Source: Aeribacillus composti (GTDB taxonomy: Bacteria; Bacillota; Bacilli; Bacillales; Aeribacillaceae). Taken from it: a stretch of 64,000 nt of DNA. Positions 36,559-45,573 of the stretch are shown here, in pieces. Made by a program: the position numbers and the translations under genes. Below the pieces are notes generated by a model. That model was not told the DNA's origin. It worked only from the letters and a program-made list of their open reading frames with translations, and did not search any database. The DNA lies in assembly GCF_007827555.1 (NCBI RefSeq), contig NZ_VISS01000017.1, positions 1-64,000 of the forward strand. Reading direction: 5' to 3'. The number at the start of each line of letters is the position of its first letter. Positions within the stretch are counted from its first letter, which is position 1.

Positions 36559-37101
36559 AAAGATAAGACAAAACCGTGATGCGAAATATATCGAAAAAAT
36601 TCGTATATCCTCGCTCATTCACCTGGTGTTATTCGTTGTGGTTCCAGCAATATTTTGGTCTATGGGGACGGACGAAACACTTAATAATGAAAATATGAAA
36701 GAAGAAAGTAAAAAGACCCCGGCTGTGGCTGCTCCTGTCAAAGAAGATTTCTAGGAGTATATGGATGAAGCAGTACAAATTCATTACTTAAATTTGGCGA
36801 AAAATCCTGGTGCTTACAAAAATAAAAAGGTTGTATTCACAGGAAAAGTTATTCAAATTATTGAACATGGAACAACATTACTTTTAAAGTGAACGTCGAT
36901 AAAAGTATAGACGGCGTTTGGAAAAATGCGATAGTCGTGAATTACCGAAATGCAAACAAAAAAAGCCATCTGCTTGAAAATGAAATGATTACTTTTTGGG
37001 GAACCGTCAAGGGATTAAAAACTTATCAGTCTTCGGGAAAACAAGTAACAATCCCTGAAGTGTACGCAAAGTATATAACGATAATGTGGAATGAAAAATA
37101 A
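36545..37101 (+). pseudogene. Membrane-anchored protein split by stop and frameshift
   Basis: Three consecutive pieces read as one protein of about 185 residues. An N-terminal cytoplasmic part and one membrane span (SLIHLVLFVVVPAIFWSM) with a linker end at an in-frame TAG (36752-36754). The same frame continues EYMDEAVQIHYLNLAKNPG, KVVFTGKVIQI to a one-base frameshift near 36889. After that come GVWKNAIVVNYRN, ITFWGTVKGLKTYQS and the end ITIMWNEK. The GKVIQI...FWGTVKG pattern is the OB-like fold of tRNA_anti-like/TcdC-type proteins. Confidence 0.6.
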
Positions 37102-37291
37102 GTAACTGAAGCGAACTCGCTATCGGACGGTTTCATGTACGAGGATGTGGAATTAAAAGAACCTTACCGGAGCTATCTAAGCAGGTGATAGGTAATAAAA
37201 GCCAAGTGTTATGGTCATCAATTTTAAAATTCATCGTAACGCTTTCTATTAATTCTAAGTCACTTATGATCGTGTACAATTTTAAACCGTT

Positions 37292-37326
37292 GACTCGGAA
37301 CAGTATATCCGTCCCGAGTTTTTTTC
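37292..37326 (+). terminator. Terminator
   Basis: ACTCGG and CCGAGT pair around a 15-base loop that has some inner pairing, followed by seven T. It ends the plus-strand exporter/PadR region. The stretch from 37102 to 37577 otherwise shows no gene I can support. Confidence 0.7.
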
Positions 37327-37577
37327 TTTATATTCTAAAAACTTAAGCTCTGTTTTTTGTACTGTGAAAGCTAATTTTTTAGATTCAAATCGCTCTTCTT
37401 CACACTTCAATATGGATGGATCTTGACGTATAGTGGAAATTTCATTGAACATGGCACGATTGATGTCAGAAGTTAACAAGCCAGACCTTGATTGCTTTTC
37501 AGAAGCATTTTCCGTACTCCTTTTTAGAAAAGCTCTCCACTTGATCATTTTCCATCGCTTTCGGCGGAAAAGTGTGT

Positions 37578-38042
37578 TCAGAAGAATCCCTTGCCAATCA
37601 TAAGATATAAGATCATAACAGGAAGAAGTGTTGCAATAGTTCCGAATATCATCCAGAGCCATGACACTCGACGGTACGCTTCCGTGTTGAACTCATTTTC
37701 CTCAGTTTGAGCGCTGAGCCGTATCATCTTTCGCTGTAAGGGGAGAAGCACCCCTGCCCAAAGTACTCCTGTCAATACAAACAATATTAATGACAAGGTC
37801 AGCCAATTAAATCCCGAAATAAGATACCCCGTTCGAACGGCCATCCAAACTCCGGATGTGATGATGAGCAGCAGTCCCGGAATTGTGAAAACGAAATCAG
37901 CAAGCATGACGTTTTTGGCGGCACTATGAATTAATTCACGATTCCCTGTTTGATCTGCCCGCATTTTCCAAAAAGCCGTAATGATAATATTGCCTAAAAA
38001 AAGGACAACTCCGACAATATGCATAAATAACAGAAATTCCAT
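37578..38042 (-). CDS. DUF2269-like integral membrane protein
   Basis: 154 residues with four membrane spans: MHIVGVVLFLGNIIITAFW, VFTIPGLLLIITSGVWMA, LTLSLILFVLTGVLWAGVLL and WLWMIFGTIATLLPVMILYL. The first span with HIVGVVLFLGN is typical of DUF2269. The ATG follows AGGAGGAGGCAT-type site and is ten bases behind the TetR gene, so TetR most likely represses this gene and itself. Confidence 0.82.
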   Translation of the reverse strand: MEFLLFMHIVGVVLFLGNIIITAFWKMRADQTGNRELIHSAAKNVMLADFVFTIPGLLLIITSGVWMAVRTGYLISGFNWLTLSLILFVLTGVLWAGVLLPLQRKMIRLSAQTEENEFNTEAYRRVSWLWMIFGTIATLLPVMILYLMIGKGFF

Positions 38043-38052
38043 ATGCCTCCTC

Positions 38053-38652
38053 CTACCTTTCTTCCTTTCGCTGAAGCATGCCAGACATCAGCTCAGCAAA
38101 ATCTTTATAATGAAAGAAATGTTTCTTTGAATCAATGGCGCCGCGCATTCGCAGACCAAATGAAATAAGCATAAACAACTCTGCTGTTTTATCGGCATCA
38201 ACGGACTGAGGGATTACCCCTGCCTCTTGCCCAGCAGCTATCCATAATTTGGACATATGAATGGCTTGTTCATAATACTGTTGGAGTATGTTCTTGACAT
38301 CAAGCTGATCGCTTTTTCCGAGAAGATACATTAGTACTTGATTGCCGGGATCTTGAGGATTTTCCAGATCCGACAATCGGGCGGTAATTTCATGCATCGG
38401 TTCTTCAAATGATTTCTTTTGCGAAGCCTTATTAAAAAAGCGCCCGTTAATTTCGTCCAGCCTATCTTCCAACACCCAGCTGAAAAGCTCGTCTTTGCTT
38501 TTTACATAATGGAAAATGGCTCCTTTTGACAAACCGGAACGCTCCATAATGTCATTGAGCGTTGTATTGGTGCACCCTTTTTCACAAATTAATTCTTTCA
38601 CAGCGTCCAGCAGCAATCGTTTCGTTTGTTCTCGTTTCTGTTCCCGCTTCAA
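38053..38652 (-). CDS. TetR-family repressor
   Basis: 199 residues. The TetR_N helix-turn-helix is LLLDAVKELICEKG, then TLNDIMERSGLSKGAIFHYV. The C-terminal part is helical and would bind a ligand. ATG 38652 with GGAGGAAAC upstream. A 17-bp palindrome sits between its -35 and -10 boxes, giving clear self-repression. Forms an operon with the DUF2269 gene. Confidence 0.9.
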   Translation of the reverse strand: MKREQKREQTKRLLLDAVKELICEKGCTNTTLNDIMERSGLSKGAIFHYVKSKDELFSWVLEDRLDEINGRFFNKASQKKSFEEPMHEITARLSDLENPQDPGNQVLMYLLGKSDQLDVKNILQQYYEQAIHMSKLWIAAGQEAGVIPQSVDADKTAELFMLISFGLRMRGAIDSKKHFFHYKDFAELMSGMLQRKEER

Positions 38653-38691
38653 TCAAGTTTCCTCCCGATGTTATGCAACTATTTATAATCA

Positions 38692-38720
38692 ATTATAAAA
38701 ACCGACCGTCGGTTTGTAAA
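38692..38720 (-). promoter_or_regulatory. TetR promoter with operator in its spacer
   Basis: On the minus strand TTTACA and TATAAT are separated by exactly 17 bases. That spacer is covered by the palindrome AAACCGAC-G-GTCGGTTT (plus strand 38699-38715). Binding there would block polymerase, as for classical TetR autoregulation. Confidence 0.8.
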
Positions 38721-38989
38721 TAAATTGTTTTATTTGGTCAAATGCCTCTTATTGATAAATGATCATAGTTTTATCACTTTACTTTGTGTTGACATGATTG
38801 TCACTTGTTAGTTACTTGATCGAAAAGACACATGACAATGTTCACAAAAAGTTCATTGAACAAAAAAAGGAATTTTTCTTTGTGTGCAGAATTTGGAGAT
38901 TATAACAGAAAAATAGGGAAATTTGTTTTGGAAGGAAACTTGAACAGATTAGGCATTGCAACTCAAAATGTTGGGTTCTTTTCGGGAGA
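38721..38989. other. AT-rich gap without gene
   Basis: No reading frame, hairpin or repeat that I can support; it leads into the CRISPR leader. Confidence 0.4.
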
Positions 38990-39029
38990 TTTATGAAATT
39001 GCGATGGAAGACGGTTTCATTGATTAGAA

Positions 39030-39206
39030 TATTTCAACTGTCGTCGACCCCCAATCATGCAAAAATCCCAGGGGATCGACGACTCTTTCAAATCTTTATT
39101 GAGCGCAAGCAAATCAAAGGTTTGATAAAAATTCCCCTTTTCGTTAAAATAAAAATAACCAGTCAAGCATTAAAAATGAAATGCTTATTTAACAACGTTT
39201 TTTGGG
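39030..39206 (+). promoter_or_regulatory. CRISPR leader with inverted repeat
   Basis: Almost identical to the leader at 48838-49004 over about 165 bases. GTCGTCGACCCC and GGGGATCGACGAC form a hairpin at about 39037-39082. The conserved AAGCATTAAAAATGAAATGC and TTTTTTGGGG lie next to the first repeat. Confidence 0.75.
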
Positions 39207-39506
39207 GTTTTTATCTTAACTATAAGGAATTGAAACAATGACATTGCTAAAAAGCGGAAGAGTGTAGTAAATAGAGTTTTTATCTTAACTATAAGGAATT
39301 GAAACTGTGATCTTTCTTCCCAACCACATGTTTTATCGAGGCGTTTTTATCTTAACTATAAGGAATTGAAACCTTTTATTCTGTCTTTATATCTGCTTAT
39401 TACTTCTTGTTTTTATCTTAACTATGAGGAAGTGAAACTTTTGTTTTCTATCGTCGAGGTAAATCTTGATGGCTAGGTTTTTATCTTAACTATAAGAGCT
39501 TAAATC
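39207..39506 (+). CRISPR. CRISPR array, 5 repeats, 4 spacers
   Basis: 30-base repeats at 39207, 39276, 39343, 39409 and 39477. The first three start GTTTTTATCTTAACTATA and end AGGAATTGAAAC. The fourth has ATGAGGAAGTGAAAC and the fifth is decayed (ATAAGAGCTTAAATC), which marks the leader-distal end. Spacers are 39, 37, 36 and 38 bases. The ATTGAAAC end is common for type I-B/III systems. No cas gene is in the window. Confidence 0.95.
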
Positions 39507-39564
39507 TCATTCATTCGGACTGGTTCAGAACACGCAGGGCAACGTTTTTCATAACTTATTTACT

Positions 39565-39602
39565 ACCCTTTCTCCTTGACAGATGTCTGTAGGAGAAAGG
39601 GT
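39565..39602. terminator. Hairpin after CRISPR array
   Basis: ACCCTTTCTCCT and AGGAGAAAGGGT pair perfectly over 12 bases around a 14-base loop, followed by TATTTTATT. It would stop array transcription before the fru operon. Confidence 0.75.
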
Positions 39603-39744
39603 TATTTTATTGGCGAACATGATGTAGAAGATTCTTTTTTTTTCTCGTTTTGGATTAAATGGACTAGTCATATGATCGTTTGTGACTGATTTTTGTCATA
39701 AAACGACCATTTTTGAATGTTTTTGATAAAAAATGATAGATTTT

Positions 39745-39765
39745 CGAAAGTGCTTACACTATAAT
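39745..39765 (+). promoter_or_regulatory. fru promoter with likely cre site
   Basis: TATAAT at 39760-39765; the -35 region is weak. CGAAAGTGCTTACA at 39745-39758 matches the B. subtilis CcpA cre consensus TGWAANCGNTNWCA at 12 of 14 positions and covers the promoter spacer, as expected for catabolite repression. Upstream at 39671-39709 ATGATCGTTT and AAACGACCAT form a spaced inverted repeat that could be the FruR operator. Confidence 0.55.
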
Positions 39766-39808
39766 GAAATTAGAGAAATAGAAAACATCCAGATGGGAGT
39801 TGATAAGG

Positions 39809-40558
39809 CTGCTAACACCAGAGAGACACCGGATCATTTTAGAGCTGTTGGAACAAAAGGGAGTCGTCAAAATTCAAGAATTGGTGGAGGCAACCTCTTC
39901 GTCAGAATCTACGATTCGAAGAGATTTAAGCCAATTAGAAAAAGAAAAAAAGTTAAAGAGAGTTCATGGCGGAGCTTCCTTATTTCAACAAAGAAGTGAA
40001 GAGCTGAGCATCTCCGAAAAATCGACAAAGAATTTAGAAGAAAAGCGGATGATCGCTCAATATGCAGCGAGTCTCATTCAAGATGGTGATTGTATATATT
40101 TGGATGCGGGTACAACCACCTTTCAAATGATCCCGTACATTTCTGCTCAAAAAATAAAAGTAGTAACAAATGGATTAACCCATTTGGAAGCACTGCTTGA
40201 ACAAAATATCGAAACCTATTTAACGGGTGGTTATGTGAAAAAGACCACAAGAGCTCTCATCGGTAAGGGGGCTCAAGAGGGGCTGCAATCGTATCGTTTT
40301 GATAAGGCCTTTATGGGTGTTAACGGAATCCACCTTGAGTTTGGTTATACAACTCCTGATCCAGAAGAAGCAGCTGTGAAAAGCCTCGCAATGAATCTCT
40401 CACAAAAGTCATTTGTTCTGGCTGATCATACAAAATTTAATGAATTTACCTTTTCAAAAATTACAGATTTAAATGATGCCGTCATTATTACAGATGAAAT
40501 TGATCAAGAAATCTTAGAAGAATTTTCAGCCAAAACCGCAGTAAAGGTTGTGAAATAA
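39809..40558 (+). CDS. fruR: DeoR-family fructose operon repressor
   Basis: About 250 residues. The N-terminal helix-turn-helix reads LLTPERHRIILELL, IQELVEATSSSESTIRRDLS, then KRVHGGA, the DeoR signature; the sugar-phosphate domain follows (DAGTTTFQMI, GKGAQEGL, ADHTKF). First gene of fruR-fruK-fruA. The start is odd: a TTG at 39800 touches the GGGAG site with no spacing, while the CTG at 39809 lies nine bases behind it and gives the family N-terminus LLTPERH. CTG initiation is therefore likely. Confidence 0.9.
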   Translation: MLTPERHRIILELLEQKGVVKIQELVEATSSSESTIRRDLSQLEKEKKLKRVHGGASLFQQRSEELSISEKSTKNLEEKRMIAQYAASLIQDGDCIYLDAGTTTFQMIPYISAQKIKVVTNGLTHLEALLEQNIETYLTGGYVKKTTRALIGKGAQEGLQSYRFDKAFMGVNGIHLEFGYTTPDPEEAAVKSLAMNLSQKSFVLADHTKFNEFTFSKITDLNDAVIITDEIDQEILEEFSAKTAVKVVK

Positions 40559-40560
40559 TC

Positions 40561-41475
40561 ATGATTTATACGGTTACCTTAAATCCATCGATTGATTATC
40601 ACGTCCGTATTAATCACTTAAAAATAGGAGAATTGAACCGAGTGGAAGAAACACTTTACTTCCCGGGAGGAAAAGGGATCAATGTGTCCCGCGTATTGAA
40701 ACGCCTTGGTATCGATAGTGTTGTATTAGGGTATGCAGGCGGTTTTACAGGAGACTTTCTTAAGAATGCATTAATTAGTGAAAATATTGCCATCGATTTC
40801 ACTGAGGTGGAAGAGCCTACCCGGATCAATATAAAGCTGAAAGGAGATCAAGAAACGGAAATTAACGGGAATGGACCTGCCATCTCAAAAGAAAAGCAGG
40901 AAAAGCTATTATCAAAAATTTCTTCTTTAAATAAAGATGATGTTTTAGTGCTTGCTGGCAGTTTGCCTCCAACAGTTCCTGAAAATTTTTACGAGACGAT
41001 AGCATCGATTTGTCAGGAAAGGGAAATACCGTTTGTCGTTGATACATCAGGACCGAGTCTAAAACGGTTGATACCTATGGGACCTTTTTTAATAAAACCG
41101 AACCATCACGAATTAGGAGAGTTGTTTCATGTAAACATTGAGACGGTAGAAGATGCAATAAAGTACGGAAAGAAGCTGCAAAATGAAGGAGCAAGGAATG
41201 TAATCGTTACCATGGGAGGAAACGGAGCAGTATTGATTAATGCTGATCATACCGTATTGGCCAAAGTCCCAAAAGGTAACGTGAAAAATACAGTAGGAGC
41301 TGGGGATTCAACTGTTGCCGGTTTCTTAGCCTCCTATATTCAAAACCATGACGCGATCAAAGCATTCCAACACGGCGTCAGTGCCGGAAGTGCAACAGCA
41401 TTTTCAGAAGATTTATGTACAAAGGAAAGTGTGGAACAGCTTCTTCCAAATATTCGCTTGGAAATTTATCGGTAA
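40561..41475 (+). CDS. fruK: 1-phosphofructokinase
   Basis: 304 residues, PfkB family. It phosphorylates fructose-1-phosphate made by FruA. GGKGINVSRVLKRLG near residue 38 and the C-terminal NTVGAGDSTVAGFLA with the catalytic aspartate are the two PfkB signatures. ATG starts two bases after the fruR stop, so translation is coupled. The fru context distinguishes it from tagatose-6-phosphate kinase. Confidence 0.94.
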   Translation: MIYTVTLNPSIDYHVRINHLKIGELNRVEETLYFPGGKGINVSRVLKRLGIDSVVLGYAGGFTGDFLKNALISENIAIDFTEVEEPTRINIKLKGDQETEINGNGPAISKEKQEKLLSKISSLNKDDVLVLAGSLPPTVPENFYETIASICQEREIPFVVDTSGPSLKRLIPMGPFLIKPNHHELGELFHVNIETVEDAIKYGKKLQNEGARNVIVTMGGNGAVLINADHTVLAKVPKGNVKNTVGAGDSTVAGFLASYIQNHDAIKAFQHGVSAGSATAFSEDLCTKESVEQLLPNIRLEIYR

Positions 41476-41488
41476 GGAGGATTGTATA

Positions 41489-43354
41489 ATGAAAATCACG
41501 GATTTATTAACGAAAGAGACGATTATATTAGATTTACAGTCTGCTACCAAAATGGAAGTACTTAATGAATTAATAGAAACGCTTGCGAGGGCAGGGAAGC
41601 TTCACGATAAAGAAGCGTTTAAGGAGGCCATCCTTGCTCGTGAATCTCAAAGTACGACTGGAATTGGCGAAGGGATAGCGATTCCGCATGCTAAAACGAA
41701 TGCAGTTAAACAGTCTGCGATCGCATTCGGTCGTTCAAAAGCAGGCATTGACTTTGAGTCTTTAGATGGTAAGCCCAGCCATTTATTTTTCATGATTGCA
41801 GCTAGTGAAGGCGTCCACAATGCTCATCTAGAAACACTTTCCCGTTTATCGACATTGTTAATGGATCAAGAGTTTCGTAAAAAAATTGAATCAGCCAATT
41901 CTGCTGAGGAAATCATTGAAATTATCAATGAAAAAGAAAAGGAAAATGAAGAAGAGAGCGAGCAGATCGATTCTAAAAAAGGAAAAATTTTAGCCGTTAC
42001 CGCTTGTCCGACTGGTATTGCTCATACGTATATGGCAGCGGATGCTTTGAAGACAAAAGCGAAAGAGTTAGGCGTTGACATTAAGGTTGAAACGAATGGT
42101 TCAAGCGGTGTCAAAAATAAGCTGACGCCAGAAGAGATCGAAGAGGCAGACGCAATCATTGTGGCTGCAGATAAGCAAGTGGAAATGGACCGTTTCGATG
42201 GCAAACATGTCATTGAAGTCCCTGTTGCACAAGCCATTCGCCAACCAAAAGAGTTGATTGAACGAGCATTAAAGAAAGACGCACCTATTTACAAAGCTTC
42301 GGGAAAAGAAACAAATTCAGCGTTTCAACGGGGAGAACGAAAAGGATTTTATAAGCACCTCATGAATGGGGTTTCAAACATGCTGCCATTTGTCGTTGGC
42401 GGCGGTATCTTGATTGCCATTTCATTTATTTTTGGGATTAAAGCGTTCGATCCGAACGATCCATCTTACCATCCGATTGCTGAAGCATTGATGACTATTG
42501 GCAAGGAAAATGCCTTTAAATTAATGATTCCTGTTTTAGCCGGATTTATTGCCATGAGTATTGCGGATCGTCCGGGATTTGCTCCGGGAATGGTCGGAGG
42601 ATTTTTGGCAGCAAATGGGGAGGCCGGTTTTCTTGGCGGATTAATTGCCGGTTTCTTAGCCGGATATTTAGTCGTTCTTTTAAAACGAATCTTTCAGGTG
42701 CTGCCGCAATCATTAGAAGGGATTAAGCCAGTTTTACTATATCCTTTATTCGGTATTTTAATTACAGGTTTTATTATGATGTATGTGGTGAATGATCCTG
42801 TTAAAGCGATTAACGATGGATTGAAAGCTTGGCTGGAAGGCTTAGGAACTGGGAACTTAGTTCTTTTAGGTTTGATTTTAGGGGGAATGATGGCTGTAGA
42901 TATGGGAGGTCCGATCAACAAAGCAGCCTTTACATTCGGTTTAGCGATGATTGATGCAGGAAACTACGCCCCGCATGCTGCGATTATGGCTGGCGGTATG
43001 GTTCCTCCATTAGGACTAGCCATTGCAACAACTTTGTTTAAAAAGAAGTTTACAAAAGCAGAACGAGAAGCAGGAAAAACGTGCTATATTATGGGGGCAA
43101 CCTTTATAACAGAAGGAGCCATTCCTTTTGCCTCAGCTGATCCAGGACGTGTAATTCCATCGATTATCGTAGGTTCCGCAATTGCCGGTGCGTTTACGAT
43201 GGTATTTGGAATTGGTTTGTCAGCACCACATGGAGGCATATTTGTCATTCCGTTTATAAGCGGCAGTCCATGGTTATATGTACTTGCTATTTTAATTGGT
43301 TCATTTGTAACAGCTCTTATGGTCGGTTTCTTAAAGAAAGAAGTAAAAGAATAA
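41489..43354 (+). CDS. fruA: Fructose PTS transporter, EIIABC
   Basis: 621 residues from ATG 41489 after TAAGGAGGATTGTATA. It takes up fructose and phosphorylates it at C1. Domain order: EIIA (about 1-150, phospho-histidine 67 in GIAIPHAKT), EIIB (about 165-265, phospho-cysteine in TACPTGIAHTYMAADAL), EIIC (about 280-621, ten hydrophobic segments, with GGFLAANGEAGFLGG and MAVDMGGPINKAAF). Complete and of normal length. Followed by a terminator that is the landing place of a group II intron. Confidence 0.95.
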   Translation: MKITDLLTKETIILDLQSATKMEVLNELIETLARAGKLHDKEAFKEAILARESQSTTGIGEGIAIPHAKTNAVKQSAIAFGRSKAGIDFESLDGKPSHLFFMIAASEGVHNAHLETLSRLSTLLMDQEFRKKIESANSAEEIIEIINEKEKENEEESEQIDSKKGKILAVTACPTGIAHTYMAADALKTKAKELGVDIKVETNGSSGVKNKLTPEEIEEADAIIVAADKQVEMDRFDGKHVIEVPVAQAIRQPKELIERALKKDAPIYKASGKETNSAFQRGERKGFYKHLMNGVSNMLPFVVGGGILIAISFIFGIKAFDPNDPSYHPIAEALMTIGKENAFKLMIPVLAGFIAMSIADRPGFAPGMVGGFLAANGEAGFLGGLIAGFLAGYLVVLLKRIFQVLPQSLEGIKPVLLYPLFGILITGFIMMYVVNDPVKAINDGLKAWLEGLGTGNLVLLGLILGGMMAVDMGGPINKAAFTFGLAMIDAGNYAPHAAIMAGGMVPPLGLAIATTLFKKKFTKAEREAGKTCYIMGATFITEGAIPFASADPGRVIPSIIVGSAIAGAFTMVFGIGLSAPHGGIFVIPFISGSPWLYVLAILIGSFVTALMVGFLKKEVKE

Positions 43355-43383
43355 AAGACTAATACGAGCAGCAAATTTCTTTT

Positions 43384-43415
43384 AAGGGTTCGGATCTAGG
43401 GTCTGAACTCTTTTA
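43384..43415 (+). terminator. fru operon terminator
   Basis: AAGGGTTCGGA pairs with TCTGAACTCTT around TCTAGGG, followed by TTTTAT. The intron begins four bases later. Confidence 0.7.
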
Positions 43416-43876
43416 TGTGTGCGCCCGGCATGGGTGTAATCTATAGGGTGAAAGTCCCGAGCTGCGAAGGCAGAAGTAGCAGTTAGCTTAACGCAAGGGT
43501 GTCCGTGGTGACGCGGAATCTGAAGGAAGCGAGCGGCAAACTTTAAGGTCTCTCGGAACACGAACTTCTTATGAGGCTAGGTATCACTGGGTGAGTTTGC
43601 GCAACAAAACAAAGCCCTTTCTGCCGAAGGTGATACAAAGTAAATGAAGCAGATGGATGGAAGGAAAGATTACACTCTTACCTGGGGAGGTCTGGCTAGC
43701 ACGCCAAGTAACCTTGGTAACCTATCTAGTGATAGATAGCTGAACAGTCAGAAGTCAGCAGAAGTCATAGTACTCTTTCAAGCTCGAGATGGAAGAGGAA
43801 GGACTGAACAATTAAGGAGAACGAATCGCTAGGCGTTCATCTTCTGTGTGGAAGCAGACAATCCGATAGGACTTAC

Positions 43877-44795
43877 TTGAAGGAGGAAGTGGTGAATCCC
43901 ACGGGGGACTTCAAGAGGGTGGAGCAGAAGATGGCACAAATAGAAGAATTCGTTCACGTGGAGAGGATATCAATGTTGATGGAAATGATTTTGTCACGGG
44001 AAAATCTCCTGGCGGCACTGAAACGAGTCGAACAGAATAAAGGAAGTCACGGAGTAGATGGCATGTCCGTAAAAGACCTACGAAGACACCTCTACGAAAA
44101 TTGGGACTCCATTCGACAGTCGTTGAGAGAAGGAACCTACAAGTGTTTTCTGCAAGAAAAAAATACAGAGTGTTGCAGTATATCTTTATCAAAATTTTGA
44201 ATAAATATACATATATGTGATCTATCCATCAAGGGCTTGACATGGATCCTCTGTAGCCATGATTCTTTAGCCAAGCGCCAGCTTCAACAGTTTTGGCAAA
44301 ACCAAAAAAGGTTATCATGGCTCCTCCTCCATGTAAAGCCCCATTGCATATCACTGCATAATGATTTTGCAATTCTCTGCACTTTTATTTTGCAAAAAAC
44401 AACCTACAAGCCCTTACCCGTCCGTCGAGTCGAAATCCCGAAACCGAACGGTGGAGTAAGGCTTCTAGGTATCCCTACCGTGACGGATCGTTTCATCCAA
44501 CAAGCGATTGCCCAAGTGTTGACGAAAATTTTTGATCCGACCTTCTCGAACCATAGCTATGGTTTCCGCCCAGGCAGAATGCGGTTAGGGAAGCAAAGGG
44601 TTATATCAAAGAAGGATATCGTTGGGTAGTCGATATAGACCTAGAGAAATTCTTTGACAAGGTGAATCACGACAAACTGATGGGGATCTTAGCGAAAACG
44701 ATCAAAGATCGAATTCTACTGAAGGTAATCCGCCGGTATCTTCAATCAGGCGTGATGATCAATGGAGTGGTAATGGAAACGGACATGGGAACGAC
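43877..44795 (+). pseudogene. ltrA: Group II intron reverse transcriptase, disrupted
   Basis: Readable parts: MILSRENLLAALKRVEQNKG, HGVDGMSVKDLR, SLREGTYK (to 44143). A 258-bp insertion follows, then PLPVRRVEIPKPNGGVRLLG, FDPTFSNHSYGFRPGR, a small deletion causing a frameshift near 44577 (where relatives have AHDAVR), and AVREAKGYIKEGYRWVVDID, LEKFFDKVNHDKLM, YLQSGVMINGVVMETDMGT. It ends before the catalytic YADD. Insertion plus target duplication is 267 bases, a multiple of three, but brings stops. Confidence 0.85.
44144..44401. mobile_element. 258-bp MITE with 9-bp target duplication
   Basis: The element starts TGTTTTCTGCAAGAAAAA and its other end, read inverted, is TGTTTTTTGCAAAATAAA; similarity of the arms extends about 34 bases (both continue to a GCAGAG/ACAGAG and TTGCA block). 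It is flanked by ACCTACAAG at 44135-44143 and again at 44402-44410. It holds no transposase. Removing it and one copy of the duplication restores the reverse transcriptase frame GTYKPLPVRR. Confidence 0.88.
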
Positions 44796-45065
44796 CGTCT
44801 CTAGTGAAAATACAATACAATAATAATTTGACAGTTTATTATTGTCACAACCAGTTAAAAGCTTACCCCCACTTTCTCGCCACGAGAATGCGTTCTCACG
44901 TGTTTTAAAGTGTACTCGAAGGGTATTAATGGTTTAGTCGCTTTACCATGCATATCTGCCAAACTCCATGTAGGTAGAACCATCATGGGCTCTGAAGTTA
45001 ATATTGGGTTAACTATAACTAATAAAAAACCTTGAAAGGCTTATAGCCAATCGAGGTAATATAGG
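44796..45065. other. Gap without gene
   Basis: 270 bases after the intron break point. No frame or family recognised. Near 45022 AATAAAAAACCTTGAAAGG occurs, repeated in close form near 46096. Confidence 0.4.
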
Positions 45066-45533
45066 TTATAGCTCACGTTTAACTAAATCTAATAAGAAAT
45101 CCCCGAAATCATTTGCAATTATTTCATACTTTTGTTTGTCTAAGTCAACTCCTGGAAAAAATGAGACAACCTTAGGTTCATTATTATCAATCTTGTTAAA
45201 GTCTAAGCAAAAAACTTCATCACTTCCTGTATCGTGAATTATTAATAAATTATTTGGCAAATTACTCTCTCTTCTCTCTGTTAAAGTATACCATATTGCA
45301 TCTGGAACTGAAGAATTTTCAAAATCGCTACTAATTATCCCGAAAATCTCTTGAGAACCAAAGTTACCCGCACCAAAAGACAACAGAAAATCCAAATATG
45401 AACCTGTGAACTTTAACCCAAGTTTTTCTTCTGCTTGAATAATTAATTCTCTTGAGCGGGGACCCACAAAATCACTTAGTTCTGCATTAGACAAAATAAT
45501 TTTTTTAGCTTGATTATATGCTTCCATACTCAT
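45066..45533 (-). CDS. SMI1/KNR4-family immunity protein
   Basis: 155 residues from ATG 45533 (GAGGGAGGG upstream). SMI1/KNR4 fold: IIQAEEKLGLKFTGSYLDFL, the GAGNFGSQEIFGI turn, LLIIHDTGSDEVFCLDF and the C-terminal FGDFLLDLV. In Bacilli such proteins (for example YobK) neutralise nuclease toxins encoded just upstream; here an LHH nuclease tail lies 40 bases upstream. Seems intact. Confidence 0.85.
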   Translation of the reverse strand: MSMEAYNQAKKIILSNAELSDFVGPRSRELIIQAEEKLGLKFTGSYLDFLLSFGAGNFGSQEIFGIISSDFENSSVPDAIWYTLTERRESNLPNNLLIIHDTGSDEVFCLDFNKIDNNEPKVVSFFPGVDLDKQKYEIIANDFGDFLLDLVKREL

Positions 45534-45573
45534 ATTTTTCCCTCCCTCTATATACTTTAATTTTCTCCTCGAA

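Larger units (their letters stand above)
43419..44795 (+). mobile_element. Truncated group II intron
   Basis: The 5' end GTGCGCCCGGCATGGGTG is the conserved group II intron start. About 450 bases of structured RNA follow (AAAGTCCCGAGCTGCGAAGG, GGTGTCCGTGGTGACGCGG and GGAAGCGAGCGGCAAAC are visible domain I parts), then the reverse transcriptase gene. The element breaks off near 44795, so the second half of the enzyme and RNA domains V and VI are missing. It sits directly behind an intrinsic terminator, the usual site of group IIC introns, and the enzyme resembles the G. stearothermophilus GsI-IIC one. It cannot splice. Confidence 0.85.

Noticed and set aside
37282-37662. Open frame of 126 codons on the minus strand
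   Set aside because: It overlaps the end of the DUF2269 gene, runs through a terminator, has no ribosome site and gives no protein-like pattern.
39733-39999. Open frame over the fruR start
   Set aside because: It is out of frame with the clear DeoR-family protein and has no family pattern.
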